The notes beneath the pieces are model-generated. The model was given only the letters and a program-made list of their open reading frames with translations. It was not told the DNA's origin and did not search any database. This document shows positions 31,868 through 43,379 of a DNA stretch of 64,000 nt, piece by piece. Within the stretch, counting starts at the first letter, position 1. The number at the start of each line of letters is the position of its first letter. This stretch comes from Rhynchopus sp. YZ270_cl-10 (Eukaryota; Euglenozoa; Diplonemea; Diplonemida; Diplonemidae), in assembly GCA_964035575.1 (NCBI GenBank), contig OZ037903.1, positions 1,203,001-1,267,000 on the forward strand. Reading direction: 5' to 3'. A program made the translations under genes and the position numbers.

Positions 31868-32033
31868 TATTCACCTCCTTTTAGCGGATTATTTTGCGAT
31901 ACTTCACTTATTTTTTTCCCAGGCTCGTGCACTCAATTTGCCTCGCTTCGCTCGGCAAATTAAGTAGCCCTCGCCTGGGAAAAAAATGCGTGAAGTTATC
32001 GCAAAATAAAACCCCGCTAAAAGGAGGTGAATA
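31868..32033. repeat. Large imperfect palindrome (~70-bp arms)
   Basis: TATTCACCTCCTTTTAGCGG at the left is mirrored by CCGCTAAAAGGAGGTGAATA at the right. The arms continue through TTTGCGATA and TTCCCAGGC to a centre with TTTGCCTCGCTTCGCTCGGC, itself a hairpin. It abuts the foldback element and shares its subterminal modules. Confidence 0.8.
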
Positions 32034-32036
32034 AAT

Positions 32037-32076
<40 letters not shown>

Positions 32077-32410
32077 GTGAGAGTTTTTACCGCAGGGGTT
32101 TTCCTGCAAAAGGGTATTTGCTTGGAGGTTGGCGGAGTGAGGCTAAGGGTCATCTTGACACACATCTTTCTCTGCTTCTTATGGTCACACGAAAAATAAT
32201 TAAAAATGCGATGCCAAAAATAAAAAAAAATGGCGCAAAAAATAATAAAAAACACAACGCGCGCTTCCCCCATCCCCCCCCCTACGCAACTTTGGAACAC
32301 ACTCACATTTTTCCCCCATTTTTTTTTTTCCCTGCATTTGGTGAGATAACTTCTCTCTTTCCCTTTGCTTTATTTGTAGCGACCCCTTTCCCCTTTTTTT
32401 TCCTCCCCGT

Positions 32411-32442
<32 letters not shown>

Positions 32443-32592
32443 GTTTTCATTGTGATTTTTTTAATTTAATCATTACTCAAAAACCCCTTCTCATATCGAG
32501 ATTTCCCTATCTTTTTTTGTGGTACTACTTTGCAGACATTTTCCCAGATGGGTGATCAGAAAAGACACATTCATCATTTCAAGAGGGTTTTG

Positions 32593-32652
32593 CAGCGCCC
32601 TGTGTCCGCTTGGTGTCCCCCTTGGTGAGGCATTTTGCACTTTTCAACTTCT
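32593..32652 (+). other. Small hairpin element, AGTGC-class variant
   Basis: CAGCGCCCTGTGTCCGC, a longer loop ending GGTGAGGC, then ATTTTGCACTTTTCAACTTC. The tail TTTCAACTTCTC matches other members. Confidence 0.45.
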
Positions 32653-33912
32653 CTCTTACAGAATTTATTGTTTTAGTTTTGAGCTATGGCTTTATCTAAC
32701 TTTTTGCCCCCCTTTCTTCTATTTCTGCTTTTTTTATTGTATCACGTATATTACCCCCACACATCGTACCGTTGCAACACGGTCACAAAAAAAAACCCAT
32801 TTCAGTGGAATAAAGACTTTTTTTTTCGCTTATTCGTATTCTACAAAAAAAAAATTGGCTTCCTGCCCTTTTGGGATTGTGGTTCTGTGTTCAGAGCCAC
32901 GCCTAAGGGAGGGTTGACAAAAAAACTGTTTTCTTTCAGTGCCTGCGTTTTCGCCAATCAAACAAAAGGGCGATGCGTTTGCTTTTCAATGTCTCTTTTT
33001 TTAGACGTGCAGACACAGAGTGAAGCTCTCTTTTTCAATATGTTATTTGGGGATTAGAGTACACTGTGAGGGCCTTTTCAGATGACTATCAGTGTGGCAG
33101 CGGGTACTGGGGGTAAACCGGTAGAAACACGGGGAATCGGTTATGCTGCCACACCAATCAGGGTTTTATTTTTTTTTGATTATTCTGCACAATTTGTCAA
33201 AAAAGAAAAAAGTATATCGTTCGACAACCTCCACTCTGTTAGATGGTGTGCGAAGAAAAATGCACATTATCACAGTGACTAAGCACGTCACATCTTCCCC
33301 CCCTTTTTTTTTTGGTCATGTTTGTATCCAACTCTCCCTCTTTTATGATGTGCGAACGAAGAGCTGCATTCATAATTTTTCTCTCTTTTTTTTTTCTCTC
33401 CCCCTGCACCCATGAGCATATTCCTTGCGAGCCGAGGGGGTGGGTAATAAGTGTTTTTATCTTTTGACAGTAAACACAGTGTCGTGTGTGCTTGTTGACG
33501 GGTTGGTAATAACCCAATTATTGAATATGTCACCCACCAGAAAACTGCTGTGGGGGGAGGTCCGTTTCAGCTCTGTTTTGGATAATATCCCTCCGCGCAA
33601 CTTCAGCAAAAAAGAAAAGAAAAACACAATATTTTTTACCCCTCCCTTCCCAATCTTTTTTTTTTTTTTTTTCGTATGCAACTAAAGCCGCTCTTTCCAA
33701 AACTGCTTTACTGCGCCTCTGCCCTTCATCCCCATCTTCATGAACGGTTTTTTTAAAAAAATAGCCAACTTTTTGTCTCCCCTTAGACATTCATTTACAA
33801 TACACTTTCCACATTTTTTGTGCGTTTTTTTGGAAGATGGGTGTGTCCATCTCCCATTTTTTTTTTTTTTTTTTTTGAAGTACATTGTCAGGATTTTGTA
33901 TTTCAAGATTTC

Positions 33913-33950
33913 AGGTGGCTAAGCACTGTGAGGCTTACGTTTCATCTTAC
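33913..33950 (+). other. Small hairpin element, CTAAGC class
   Basis: AGGTGGCTAAGCACTGTGAG then GCTTACGTTTCATCTTAC. Arms TAAGC/GCTTA pair; the tail is TTTCATCTTAC. An AGTGC-class hairpin begins eight bases later. Confidence 0.6.
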
Positions 33951-33957
33951 CCTTAGT

Positions 33958-34012
33958 CAGTGCCCTTCGTCCGCCGATGAATAGTGCGGCGTTTTGCACT
34001 TTCCAACTTCTC
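33958..34012 (+). other. Small hairpin element, AGTGC class
   Basis: CAGTGCCCTTCGTCCGCC, loop, GCGGCGTTTTGCACTTTCC, then AACTTCTC. Arms AGTGC/GCACT and CGCC/GGCG. Confidence 0.6.
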
Positions 34013-34027
34013 GTTCTATTTAGTATT

Positions 34028-34055
34028 CATTGTGTGAGCTGGGCACAGTCATCTT
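34028..34055 (+). other. Small hairpin element, TGTG class
   Basis: CATTGTGTGAGCTGGGCACA then GTCATCTTCG. Short arms TGTG/CACA flank a GAGCTGG loop. A near copy lies at 34163-34191 with the same 3' tail GTCATCTT. The stem differs from the other classes but the tail is kept. Confidence 0.4.
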
Positions 34056-34484
34056 CGTTGTTGTAGGCCGCAGGGTACTTTGTGCTTTCTTCCTCTTGAT
34101 GGCTCGCATCGTATGTGGGTCAGTCAGAGGTGTGCCTGCATCAACAACCACAGTTTGTTATTCATTGTGTATGAGCTGGCACAGTCATCTTTTTTCAAAA
34201 TATTTGAGAGAAAAAAAAGGCAATGGTTTGCAGACGTTCATCAGTTCTGATTTTTTGCAAGCTTTTTCCTTTTTTTTTTGTGTGTGCGGTTCGCGAGTAG
34301 AAGACCCCTACTTTTATTCCTTCCATTTGAGGCATTTTTCAACCCCTTTTTTAACGCTTGCATATGGCATAGAAGGTCAGTTCATCAGCGATATTTTTAA
34401 AAAGAGGCGTTTTTTTTCCCCTCCGTATTTTTGAATGTGTTTCCCTCAAAATAGGGGGTTTTTTTTTTGAATTTCAGCAACAAT

Positions 34485-34591
34485 CCACCCGATTTTTACC
34501 CCGCGTAAAGGAGTGTACGGACGGTCCGTATATGCCAGTACGGACCTATACGGCCCTATACGCGCCTAAACGCGGGGTAAAAATCAGGTGG
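34485..34591. mobile_element. 107-bp MITE with 5-bp target-site duplication ACAAT
   Basis: Inverted ends CCACCCGATTTTTACCCCGC / GCGGGGTAAAAATCAGGTGG (one mismatch) with exact ACAAT repeats at 34480-34484 and 34592-34596. The interior is filled with TACGGAC/TATACG inverted motifs, so the whole element can fold on itself. Confidence 0.8.
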
Positions 34592-35536
34592 ACAATCGTG
34601 AACTGACAAAAAAAAAGATAAGTGAGAGATTAGCATAATGTGGCAGCACATGAGACCTACACTCTAACTTTTCAAAACACAATTTAAGTTTCAAAAGGAA
34701 AAAAAAAAATAACGCCGGGCATCGCAATGGGTGACATATCTGTACGAAAAAACCCCTCGTCTGAAGACAATAGAGACTTGGGAGGTTCACCTTACCATTT
34801 CTTTCGATACTAAAGAAAACAGAGTATCAAAAACAGAACTCATACAGTGCTCATGAAAAAAGACATGGACTTCAACCTCGCCTGGCCCTACCTGAGGTGG
34901 AGACAAAAAAGACCTTCAATTTCTCTCCCCTCACCTCATTTCCCAAATTTTTTTTTCTCTCTCGCAGATCTTTCTCAGTATTACTAGAGCACTTTCCTCT
35001 TCGAAGTGTCAGCGTTTTCGCCGGTGTCCTGACTGGCGAGGTGTTGTGCACTTTTCGACCCCCTTTTTTATACATAGCGCTTGTGCGACGTCCAAGGAAA
35101 GCAAAAAAGCAAAACTGTTGGAAGCACAGCTTTCAATTTTTGGACCTGAATATTTTTTTTGTACGCACCCCTTCCTAAAAGGGTAGAGGAGGGGGGGAAG
35201 TCTCCTCACATTAGGGATGGTTTTTTGGTTTCAAATAAAAACAGCACCAGGAAAAAAGGAGAGTGGGATTTTTTTTTCTTTTGTTGGGTACTATTTTTGC
35301 ACCTTGCTTTGTGTGCTTAAATATGTTTTTTTTTTGTGTGCTGATCTTGCCTTCTTCATGCAGTTAGTACGTACCAGATGAAATAAAATTTCTTTTTTAT
35401 TTGCTCTCTCACCTTTTCCAACCTCTCTCCCTGCTGCACAGAGGAAAAGGAACAACACAGTAGTTTGTGTAGACCTAGGCGTTTATTTGATGTTCACATG
35501 CATCAACTTTTTCTCTCTTCTATTTTTATTTATTTT

Positions 35537-36801
35537 GGGTAAATTGCGATAACACGTATACTTTTTTTTTCGATTTGCGATAACACGTACACAAAAAGTA
35601 TACGTGTTATCGCGAAAAAGTGTACGTGTTTTCGCGAACAAAAACGTACGTGTTTTCCCAGGTACCCAGGTACCCAGGTACCCAGGTACCCAGGTACCCA
35701 GGTACCCAGGTACCCAGGTACCCAGGTACCCAGGTACCCAGGTACCCAGGTACCCAGGTACCCAGGTACCCAGGTACCCAGGTACCCAGGTACCCAGGTA
35801 CCCAGGTACCCAGGTACCCAGGTACCTGGGTACCTGGTTTGTCAAGGAAACCAAACTTTTTGTCACGGAAAAAGTCGTGACAGGGCACTGGGTACTGGGT
35901 ACACTGTGTACAAGGATAAAAGTCGTGAAAGAGCAACCACAGCTCCACATGACAAACACAAAAGTGTCCAGTCACGTGGGGCATTCATGCACTGAGGAGA
36001 TAATGATCCAACAATTTACAAGAAAGATTACTTAACCTACTGCTGGAAGTTGCCAGGTCGTAGTAACACACAAAGTGTGCCTCCGTTCGGGAATACCGGA
36101 TATTCTAGAGACCAAAAAGGCCTCTTCCGCTAGTCAAGGTATAACCGAATGAACGGCCCAAGACCCCCGTGGAGAAGTTAAATGTTGTAATGCTATCAAG
36201 TACAAACTGCGACCACTGTCTTACCCTCCTCAATGCATGGTGGAAGATGTCTTTGACAACAAATATCCTGTACCAGGTACCCATATTCCCAGACCCACGC
36301 AGTACCACGTCGCAGTACTACGCAAAATTTACCACCAGACCCTGTGTTCGTGCACCTTAAGTACGTAAGTCTGGTTCCCAGACCCATGCAGTGGCACATG
36401 ACCGCAAGTGTGAGTGACCCACACAGAGGGATACGCAAAATTTACCACCAGACCCTGTCTTCTGAATGTCACACGTACATTTTTTTGAACACTTTTCGCG
36501 ATAACACGTACATATTTCGCTAAAAAACGGGGTGCTCGCAACCGCGTTCTAGACCCCCACAGATGCTCAAAAGTGCCAAATTTTGCTTTGAATGGCCTCA
36601 AATCGTCGAAATTAGCCATTTTTGGGGCCCAAAAAAAAAATTCGAGGGTCTAGGTATGGAGAGCGAGCACCTTAGAAGAAGGAAACACGTACATTTTTGT
36701 TCGCGATAACACGTACACTTTTTCGCGATAACACGTATACTTTTTGTGTACGTGTTATCGCAAATGGAAACAAAAAGTATACGTGTTATCGCAATTTGCC
36801 C
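35537..36801. mobile_element. Mutator-like foldback DNA transposon (second family member)
   Basis: Bracketed by an exact 9-bp duplication ATTTATTTT (35528-35536 and 36802-36810). Ends start GGGTAAATTGCGATAACACG and GGGCAAATTGCGATAACACG, with ~120-bp inverted repeats containing CGATAACACGTA subrepeats. The interior shares about 140 bp with the element at 22828: CCCCACAGATGCTCAAAAGT, TTGAATGGCCTCAAATCGTC, TTCGAGGGTCTAGGTATGGA. A CCAGGTAC array occupies the inner edge of the left arm. No transposase frame is seen. Confidence 0.85.
35658..35826. repeat. 8-bp tandem array CCAGGTAC, about 21 copies
   Basis: A near-perfect array inside the left arm of the Mutator-like element, ending in the palindrome CCAGGTACCTGGGTACCTGG. 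It replaces the sequence expected at this point from the right arm. Frames across it are artefacts. Confidence 0.95.
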
Positions 36802-37165
36802 ATTTATTTTTTATTCGCGAAAAAACTTGTTCGGCAGAAGAATTCTGAGAGAACAAAGAAACCAATAGAAGCTGTCACCTTTGGCATAGTCAAATACAAG
36901 TCACCCCCTTTTTTTCGGTGAGGTGATTCTTGCGAGAGGAGGGGTTTTTTTTTTGAAGAAAATCCGAATGGGACTCATTCGGTATACACAATATTATTGT
37001 GACACAATTTCAAAGACCTCATTTATTATTATTCAAAATGACCCTAACGGCGAGTTTCTGAATTGAAACAATTGTGTTTTTATAAACTTATGTTGAATTT
37101 TTTTGTTTTGTTTGTTTTTTTCCCCGGACCCATATGACCTTTTTCAAGTTTATATTTTTGTTGAA

Positions 37166-37196
37166 AGATGTGCACGAGAGGCACATCTTTCAAGTT
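37166..37196 (+). other. Small hairpin element, GATGTG class (clearest copy)
   Basis: AAAGATGTGCACGAGAGGCA then CATCTTTCAAG. Arms AAAGATGTGC and GCACATCTTT pair perfectly (10 bp) around ACGAGAG. The loop matches the CTAAGC class while the stem is entirely different. Confidence 0.7.
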
Positions 37197-37683
37197 TTCT
37201 TTTGTTGTTGTAACAATGTTTTTAAGTTGAAGATGCCGTCACTCAATTTTCCCGTCTCCGTATTATCACATATTTCATTGTTTTTTTTTGTTAAGGCTAG
37301 GGGCTTTCATCTTACGAATTTGTATCATTGTTTTTTTGTTATTGTTAGAGGAGCTGATGTGGCAACCCCAGGCTTTCCTTAGCAGATTATCTTATTCACG
37401 TATTTATTTTATCAATGTGGTTGTAACTATAACCCTTTTCTATTCGTTTTATGTTGTTTTCCATTTTTTGTTTGATTTTCTTGTATTGGGTTTCGCAGAC
37501 GACGTTGTGCTGAAGTAGGAAAGATTCGCCACAGTTGCGGTCATATTATGAATTGTGTTCACAATTTTCAAAAAAAATCTATACGATTTGCCTTTTATCC
37601 GAAGATGTGCGTGCATTGCTGCACATTGCGCACACCTTTCAACCCCCCCCTTGCCCCCCTATCCCCCCCCCACATTTTTGAAT

Positions 37684-37738
37684 GTCAGTGCCTGCGTCCG
37701 CCGATGAACGGTGAGGCGTTTGCACTTTCCAACTTCTC
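37684..37738 (+). other. Small hairpin element, AGTGC class (clearest copy)
   Basis: CAGTGCCTGCGTCCGCC, loop GATGAACGGTGA, GGCGTTTGCACTTTCC, then AACTTCTC. Same order as 12326 and 33958. Confidence 0.65.
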
Positions 37739-38013
37739 TTTTTTTGTCCTTTCCTTGTGTACCCCCCTCGAGGCCCTCCCTTTTCCCTAGGCCAGCAAAC
37801 TGCGAAAGTTTGAAACCAATAGAATTAAAATAAACAAAAAAAATGCGATCTTTTTTTGATACAACAGAGGAACGAAAGGATAGGGGGGACATTGTTCTTT
37901 GGGGATTCCCATTTTGCGGGGGTTCTCATCCTTGTTGCCTTTATTTTGTTTTTACGCTAAAACGTCGATTTGCACTGTGTCAGTCGTACGTAGCTATTCT
38001 TTCTTTTTTTGAA

Positions 38014-38050
38014 AGGTGACTAAGCACGACGAGGCTTAGTATCATCTAAA
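38014..38050 (+). other. Small hairpin element, CTAAGC class
   Basis: AGGTGACTAAGCACGACGAG then GCTTAGTATCATCTAAA. Arms ACTAAGC/GCTTAGT pair; loop ACGACGAG; tail ATCATCT. Confidence 0.65.
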
Positions 38051-38640
38051 ATACCCTTTTTAACGCTTTGTGCTACCCCCTGGGTACACATAAACTGCGT
38101 CAATTTTGTGAGTCTTTTTTTGTTTTTTTTTTGGGGGGGTTTTTTTTTGTTGAAAAAACACTTCTTTCCCCACAGTTTGGGCACATTTTCATCTGATCTT
38201 TCTCACAAAAAAAAAAAAAAACAAAACAAAACCACCCCTCCCTGTTCCTTAGTTGCGTGTTGCTTTACCCTTACCCTCGTTGTTTTCCTCTGCCCTTTTA
38301 CCCGAGATTAAAAGAATTCCCTGTTCCCCCCACGCCCCCCCTCTTTTAAAGGCAAAGCCACATCGCGATTTTTGTTGGTTAATTGCCGTTTCTATAACAT
38401 CTTTCCTTGGACTTCTCTTTTGGATGTGTCTGGCATTTTCATCTTTCAACTTTTTCTTTTTTTTCTTCTTCTCTCGACTGAGATGCGTTTTAGCACGTTT
38501 CAACTGCTTTTTTTTTTTTATATTGGGATAAGGACAGTCTGGCCCACATCTTCTAGGTGGCATCATAGAGTTCCCCCTTCCCCACCCATCTATGCTGTCA
38601 ACCTATTAGGAAAACAGACCCTCTCCACTCCCAAACAAAA

Positions 38641-38715
38641 CAGTGGAGATTGCACAAACTGTGGCAACACAACCGAGGCAACCTACACTACTCCAACAAT
38701 TTATCAACAAAAAAA
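38641..38715 (+). repeat. ~75-bp poly-A-tailed dispersed repeat, copy 2
   Basis: CAGTGGAGATTGCACAAACT then GGCAACACAACCGAGGCAAC and CCAACAATTTATCAAC with an A tract. Matches 10207-10300 with one internal GGCAACACAACCG unit fewer. Confidence 0.75.
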
Positions 38716-41321
38716 GCAAAAAAAACCATGGCTCATTTTGATGCTTTTTTTGGGGGTCACCAAAAAGTACTTTTTTACGTATCGGAACTCCAAAAAAAAA
38801 CGTCAACATTTTTTTTGAATTTTATGAAAAGGGAACATTTTTGTGGATCCCTATACCTGATACGTTCAATTTTATTGAACGTTAGTGTTATAATAACCCC
38901 CTTTTTTTGAATTTATGAATCGCCTTAAAAAAAGGACGACACATGAATTTACCCCTCTTCGTTGGAAGCCTTTATAAAATTTGATGTGTTTTCTGTTATT
39001 CTCTTTGTTGCCGAAACAACCAAAAAGGTGTTTTTTTTTTCTTTGTTTCCATAGAAGCAGTATTTTCTTTCTCCTCTTTCAGCACCCTGTTGTTTTTTTT
39101 TTGGCATTTTTTTTTTCCACCACCCTCCCGCGATTTCTTCCTGAAGAGGGAAATGTTGTGATATTGATCACGTTGGGGAAATCTTTTGCAAATGATGGGT
39201 GTTTTTAGGCCCTTTTTCGTACAGAAGATACCCCAAAGTTTGCTTTGGGTGGATTTCACCTACAGATCCTTGATACCTTATCCCGCCTGTTTGTGGGTTC
39301 CCCCGCTATACTCAATAGTCCTAATACCCCCCCGAAACGAGCACAACGCAAAAGAAAAAAGTAACAAAAAATCATAAAAATTTCATTCAAATCCCTTTTG
39401 CCACGTTACCCTCATTTTAAGGTGACTTAAGCAGCGAAGAGAGAGGCTTGGTTTGTCCAAGCTTTTTCTCTTTTTTCTTTTCTTTTCTTTTTATTGTGCT
39501 AAAAACAAAATCCCCCTTTTGCCTCACAAACCCCACTCGACGAAGGGAATGATGTTTTTTCATCACATACCGGAGGATGTCGAGAGATAATACCCCCCAC
39601 CCACCACCCCACCCTAAAAAGAAGCAAAAAATTTATAAAAAAAAAGGAGTGGATGGTTTTTGCAACAGCAACAAGTTTAGCAAAAAAAAAACCTATCCAC
39701 GACACACATACACAAAACACAAATGGGCAATGTTTCAACGACCCATATTTGCTTTGGAAAACACACAAACACACACGACACACCCATTCCATCAATTTAC
39801 CTTATAATCCATTAAACGAACGAAAAAAAAAGACAAAGAAAAATTCAGCTATTTTTTCTCTCTCTTCTTTGTTTTATATTCTACGCAATGGTTGAAACAG
39901 TACCAGAGGCGAGATTATTTTTTTTGTCACCCTACGTCCCATACCCCACACTGCGGGTGCTAAACCCCCTCCCCGCCACCCTTTTTTGGGTTTACATTTT
40001 TTGTTTAGTTGACTAATCAAAAGCACCAGAGGCTTTGGGCTCATCCAAAATTTTTCTCTTTTTTTTTTTTTCTCAATTTCGCAAGATTTTTTGTCTACAC
40101 ACTTGTCAATTATTCCAATTATTCAAAAATAAACAAAAAGTTCGATTTTAAAAGTTGCCTTTCTGCCCCATTTTTTTTTTTTCTTCTTTTTTAGGAGCGT
40201 TCCTTCTTCCCAAGAGACTTGCTTTTTTCTCTCTCCGTTTGAGGGTATTGTTTCATAAATCGGGGGGAAGAGGGAAATACTATGGCAGACGGCTACTAAA
40301 AAAATCCGAAATTGAGTTTTTATTTCTTCTTTTTTTTTTTTTTTTTTGTATACACGAGAGAGGTAAGAACTGCCTCCCCCACCCCTCCCCACCCCCTCCC
40401 ACATCCCTCCCCAACATTTGCTTGCCTTTTCTTTTATTTCTTTTCATCCACGTTTGCCCTTTTTAGCTGTTTTGTCGTTTCTTATTTTTCCCCGTCCTTT
40501 CCAGAATCGGGTCTCTTTCTCATAGGCTTTTTCTCCCCTACTTTTTAACCGTTTTCTCCCTCTCTCTCCATCCTTTATTCCCTACTCCCAAAAAAACCCC
40601 TTTCGCCACCATTCCTCTCCACTTTGCAAAAGATGTGGGTAACACAGGATGGGGTTTATTCACCCCTAAAAAAAACATGTTTTTTTTTTCTCTCTTCAAA
40701 AGGGTAGCTAAGAGGCCTTAGTCCTCAAGTCTCTCAATTTATCTATTTTTTTTCTTGCAACAGATGTGTGTGTGCGCGTCGTGGGCAGTTCCTAAGAGTG
40801 GAACGTTGCCCAGATGTGCACGAGGTGCATTTATCTTAATTTTGTTTTTGTGCGCTGTTTTGAAGGTGTGACGAGCCTCGTGTACAACAAAAAATAAAGC
40901 AAGGTTTCTGCACCAGAGAGACGAGGTTGCTGGTGCAGAAAATGATTTGTCACACAAAACCCCCATTTTTTTTTCCTCCTTTCAGTCGTGGACCTTTTAA
41001 AGGTTGGGGACAAAATTTGATGTGTGCTGTGTTGAGCGTGGTGGTCCACGCGAGAGAGACACATTCATCTTTTGAACTGTTTCTTTAATTTTTTTCTTAA
41101 ATTGTGAACAAAATAAGCAGACGCAAGCATTCAGCCTCTCTTTGTTCAGCACTTCCAAGCACGACTCTCTCTCTTTTGCCACATTAACCCGATTTTTTTT
41201 GGCGTTCTTTAAGGTTTGTTTCTCTGTTCTTTCGGTCTTTCCTGAGTTAACCAAAAACCTCGCTTTTTTCTTTCTATTTTTTGTTTTTTTAGTGGTCCCA
41301 AAGACGTGGCATTCAAGTCGA

Positions 41322-41349
41322 ACTCTAACAATTTATCAAAAAAAAAGCA
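41322..41349 (+). repeat. 3' end of the ~75-bp poly-A repeat, copy 3
   Basis: ACTCTAACAATTTATCAAAA is identical to the 3' end of the copy at 10207 and is followed by A-rich DNA. This is a short 5'-truncated copy. Confidence 0.55.
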
Positions 41350-41389
41350 AAACCAAAAAACAAAACAAAACAAAACAATTTGATATCAG

Positions 41390-41867
41390 TGGTGCTTCCC
41401 GGGGGGTATGCATTTCACAAATTTTCACAAAATGTGACAAGTTTTCACAAGTTTTCACAACTCGAAAACCGCTATAAAATTGTGAAGGCTGGTGAAAAAT
41501 GGTGAAAAATTGTGAAAAGTTGTGAAAAGTTGTGAAAAGTTGTGAATTGATTTTTTTTTTTTGGGGGGGTTTTTTTTGGGTTGGGTGGTGACCCACCCAT
41601 TGAGGGGTATGCTGGGATTCACAAGATAGAACGTGATGTGGTGTACCTGTGTACCTGTGTACTGTGCACTGTGCGGAAATGACGAGAACTTGTCCATTTC
41701 GGCAAATTGACCCCACCACTGGCCGGACGGATTCCGGAAATGCAAATGCCGGCATTTAAAAGCTTCACCAACGAAGAAAAAAAGGGTGGTGAAAAGTTGT
41801 GAATAGTTGTGAAAAGTTGTGAATTGAATTGAAAATTTGTGAAATGCATACCCCCCGGGAAGCACCA
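41390..41867. mobile_element. 478-bp MITE with 5-bp target-site duplication ATCAG
   Basis: The ends TGGTGCTTCCCGGGGGGTAT and its complement lie at 41390 and 41848-41867. Exact ATCAG repeats flank it (41385-41389, 41868-41872). Subterminal TGTGAAAA/TTTTCACA repeats occur in both arms. The centre carries part of the dispersed core found at 1760 and 48727 (TTGACCCCACCACT, GATTCCGGAAATGCAAAT). No coding capacity. Confidence 0.85.
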
Positions 41868-42330
41868 ATCAGTTGATAACGTTCTTAATGTAAGCCGTCA
41901 ACTATGTAAAGTGTACCACCAACAACAAAGTTTTCGAAGGAAAAAAATGCTTTTTTTTTAAACGACTTTTGCAGCAAAACAATTCATCTTTCAAGATGTG
42001 TTTGTTTTGTTTGAGAGAGAGAGAGAGGTTTGAGACCCGATGTTCGGGGGGAAAGTAATCGTAAAAAAGGAAAAATATTTGAACAAAATAATTTGACACC
42101 ACCCAGCGGACAGCCTCTCACGCTTTAAACACAAATGTTTTCCCTTTCTTTTTTCTAAGGTTTTTTCTAAGTTTCTTTCTCTCCGTCTCTGTGTACACAA
42201 TGCAAGACCAATAAAAACTGATTCTCCGTTGCCTTTCGGCAAAAAATATCTCTCTCAAGGGTTTTCGTTTTTTTTGAAGACCGACCTTTTATGGGAACGT
42301 TTTCACATTATTTGAAAAAAAATCGTATTT

Positions 42331-42350
42331 ACACATGACATGTCATGTGT
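42331..42350. other. Perfect 20-bp palindrome
   Basis: ACACATGACATGTCATGTGT reads the same on both strands, in otherwise plain T-rich DNA. It could be a dimeric-protein site or the scar of an insertion; nothing decides. Confidence 0.6.
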
Positions 42351-43004
42351 CTGAGGAGTTACACTACTACGAGTTTTCAAGGAAGAAAAACAAAAAAATT
42401 GGCATCGATTGACAGTATTTCTTTAACGAATGAAAGGGCGCTGGTGTTTTGACCCTCGCAAATGATTTCGAAGGAAAATGCTATTGTTTCTCCTGAATAA
42501 AACCTGCTGTGCAATACACAGTTATGGGGGTTGTGTAGGTGGACTGCTCAGAACCCAGCCCCGTCACACCCTCAACAACTAACATGTCATATTCGTCACT
42601 CTCAACAACTTTTCTCTTCAAATGGGACGTTTTTGTTTTTTTTGTAACATTTCAGAAGGGGGTTTTTTTCCATGGTTTTCACGCACACACAAAAAAAAGA
42701 AAAGTAAAAAAAGAAAACAAACACACGAAAGTTCACACTACCATTTTCCCCACCCCGCCCCCTCCCTACCTATTCGTTTGTCCTTGTGTGGGGGTATGTT
42801 TTTTTGGTTAGTCACAAACGTTGCATCTTTTGCACAGCTGAATACCTTCAGACATTGCAGAGTGTTTGAGCACTAGCAACCACCAGGAGAAATAATAAAT
42901 TCATTCACAGAAAACAAAAAAAAACCAACAAAAAACAAACTAAAAAATAATTAAAACTTTATTTCAAAAAGAAAAGCCCCGCTTTCAATTACCATTTTAA
43001 ATTG

Positions 43005-43029
43005 AGATGTGTGCACGGTTCATTTCATC

Positions 43030-43035
<6 letters not shown>
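43005..43035 (+). other. Small hairpin element, GATGTG class
   Basis: TTGAGATGTGTGCACGGTTC then ATTTCATCTCAA. Arms TTGAGATG and CATCTCAA pair. A ~48-nt poly-T run follows directly. Confidence 0.55.
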
Positions 43036-43073
<38 letters not shown>

Positions 43074-43080
43074 TTGTGAC

Positions 43081-43379
43081 CAGGCTCTCCGCTAGGATTC
43101 CCGATTTTGAAAATATTCTGTTGATGGTCCACGTTGGTGGGGTACATGCTTGCGCCGCAGGCGCACGGTACGCAACTTTTTTTTTTACCAACGCCCGATT
43201 TTGACTTTTTTGGGACGTTTGAGCACTCACCTCTCCATATCTTCTTCTCCTGAGCTTTTTTGACAGGTAGAACGGGTCTGAACCACTCAGCAGAACTTTT
43301 TTTTTTTTTTTTTTTTTCCCCCATTTTCAAAAAGTTCTGTTGACAATCAACAGAACTTTAGTACCTAGCGGAGTGCCTG
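43081..43379. mobile_element. hAT-like MITE, 299 bp, 8-bp target-site duplication
   Basis: Inverted ends CAGGCTCTCCGCTAGG and CCTAGCGGAGTGCCTG (one mismatch) are flanked by exact 8-bp repeats TTTGTGAC (43073-43080 and 43380-43387). An 8-bp duplication and CAGG-type ends are the signature of the hAT superfamily. It holds an internal hairpin with a perfect 13-bp stem and 3-nt loop (43331-43359). No transposase, so it would depend on an enzyme encoded elsewhere. Confidence 0.88.

Noticed and set aside
35483-36035. Frames with YPGTQVPR or GYLGTWVP repeats
   Set aside because: Translation of the CCAGGTAC array inside a transposon arm.
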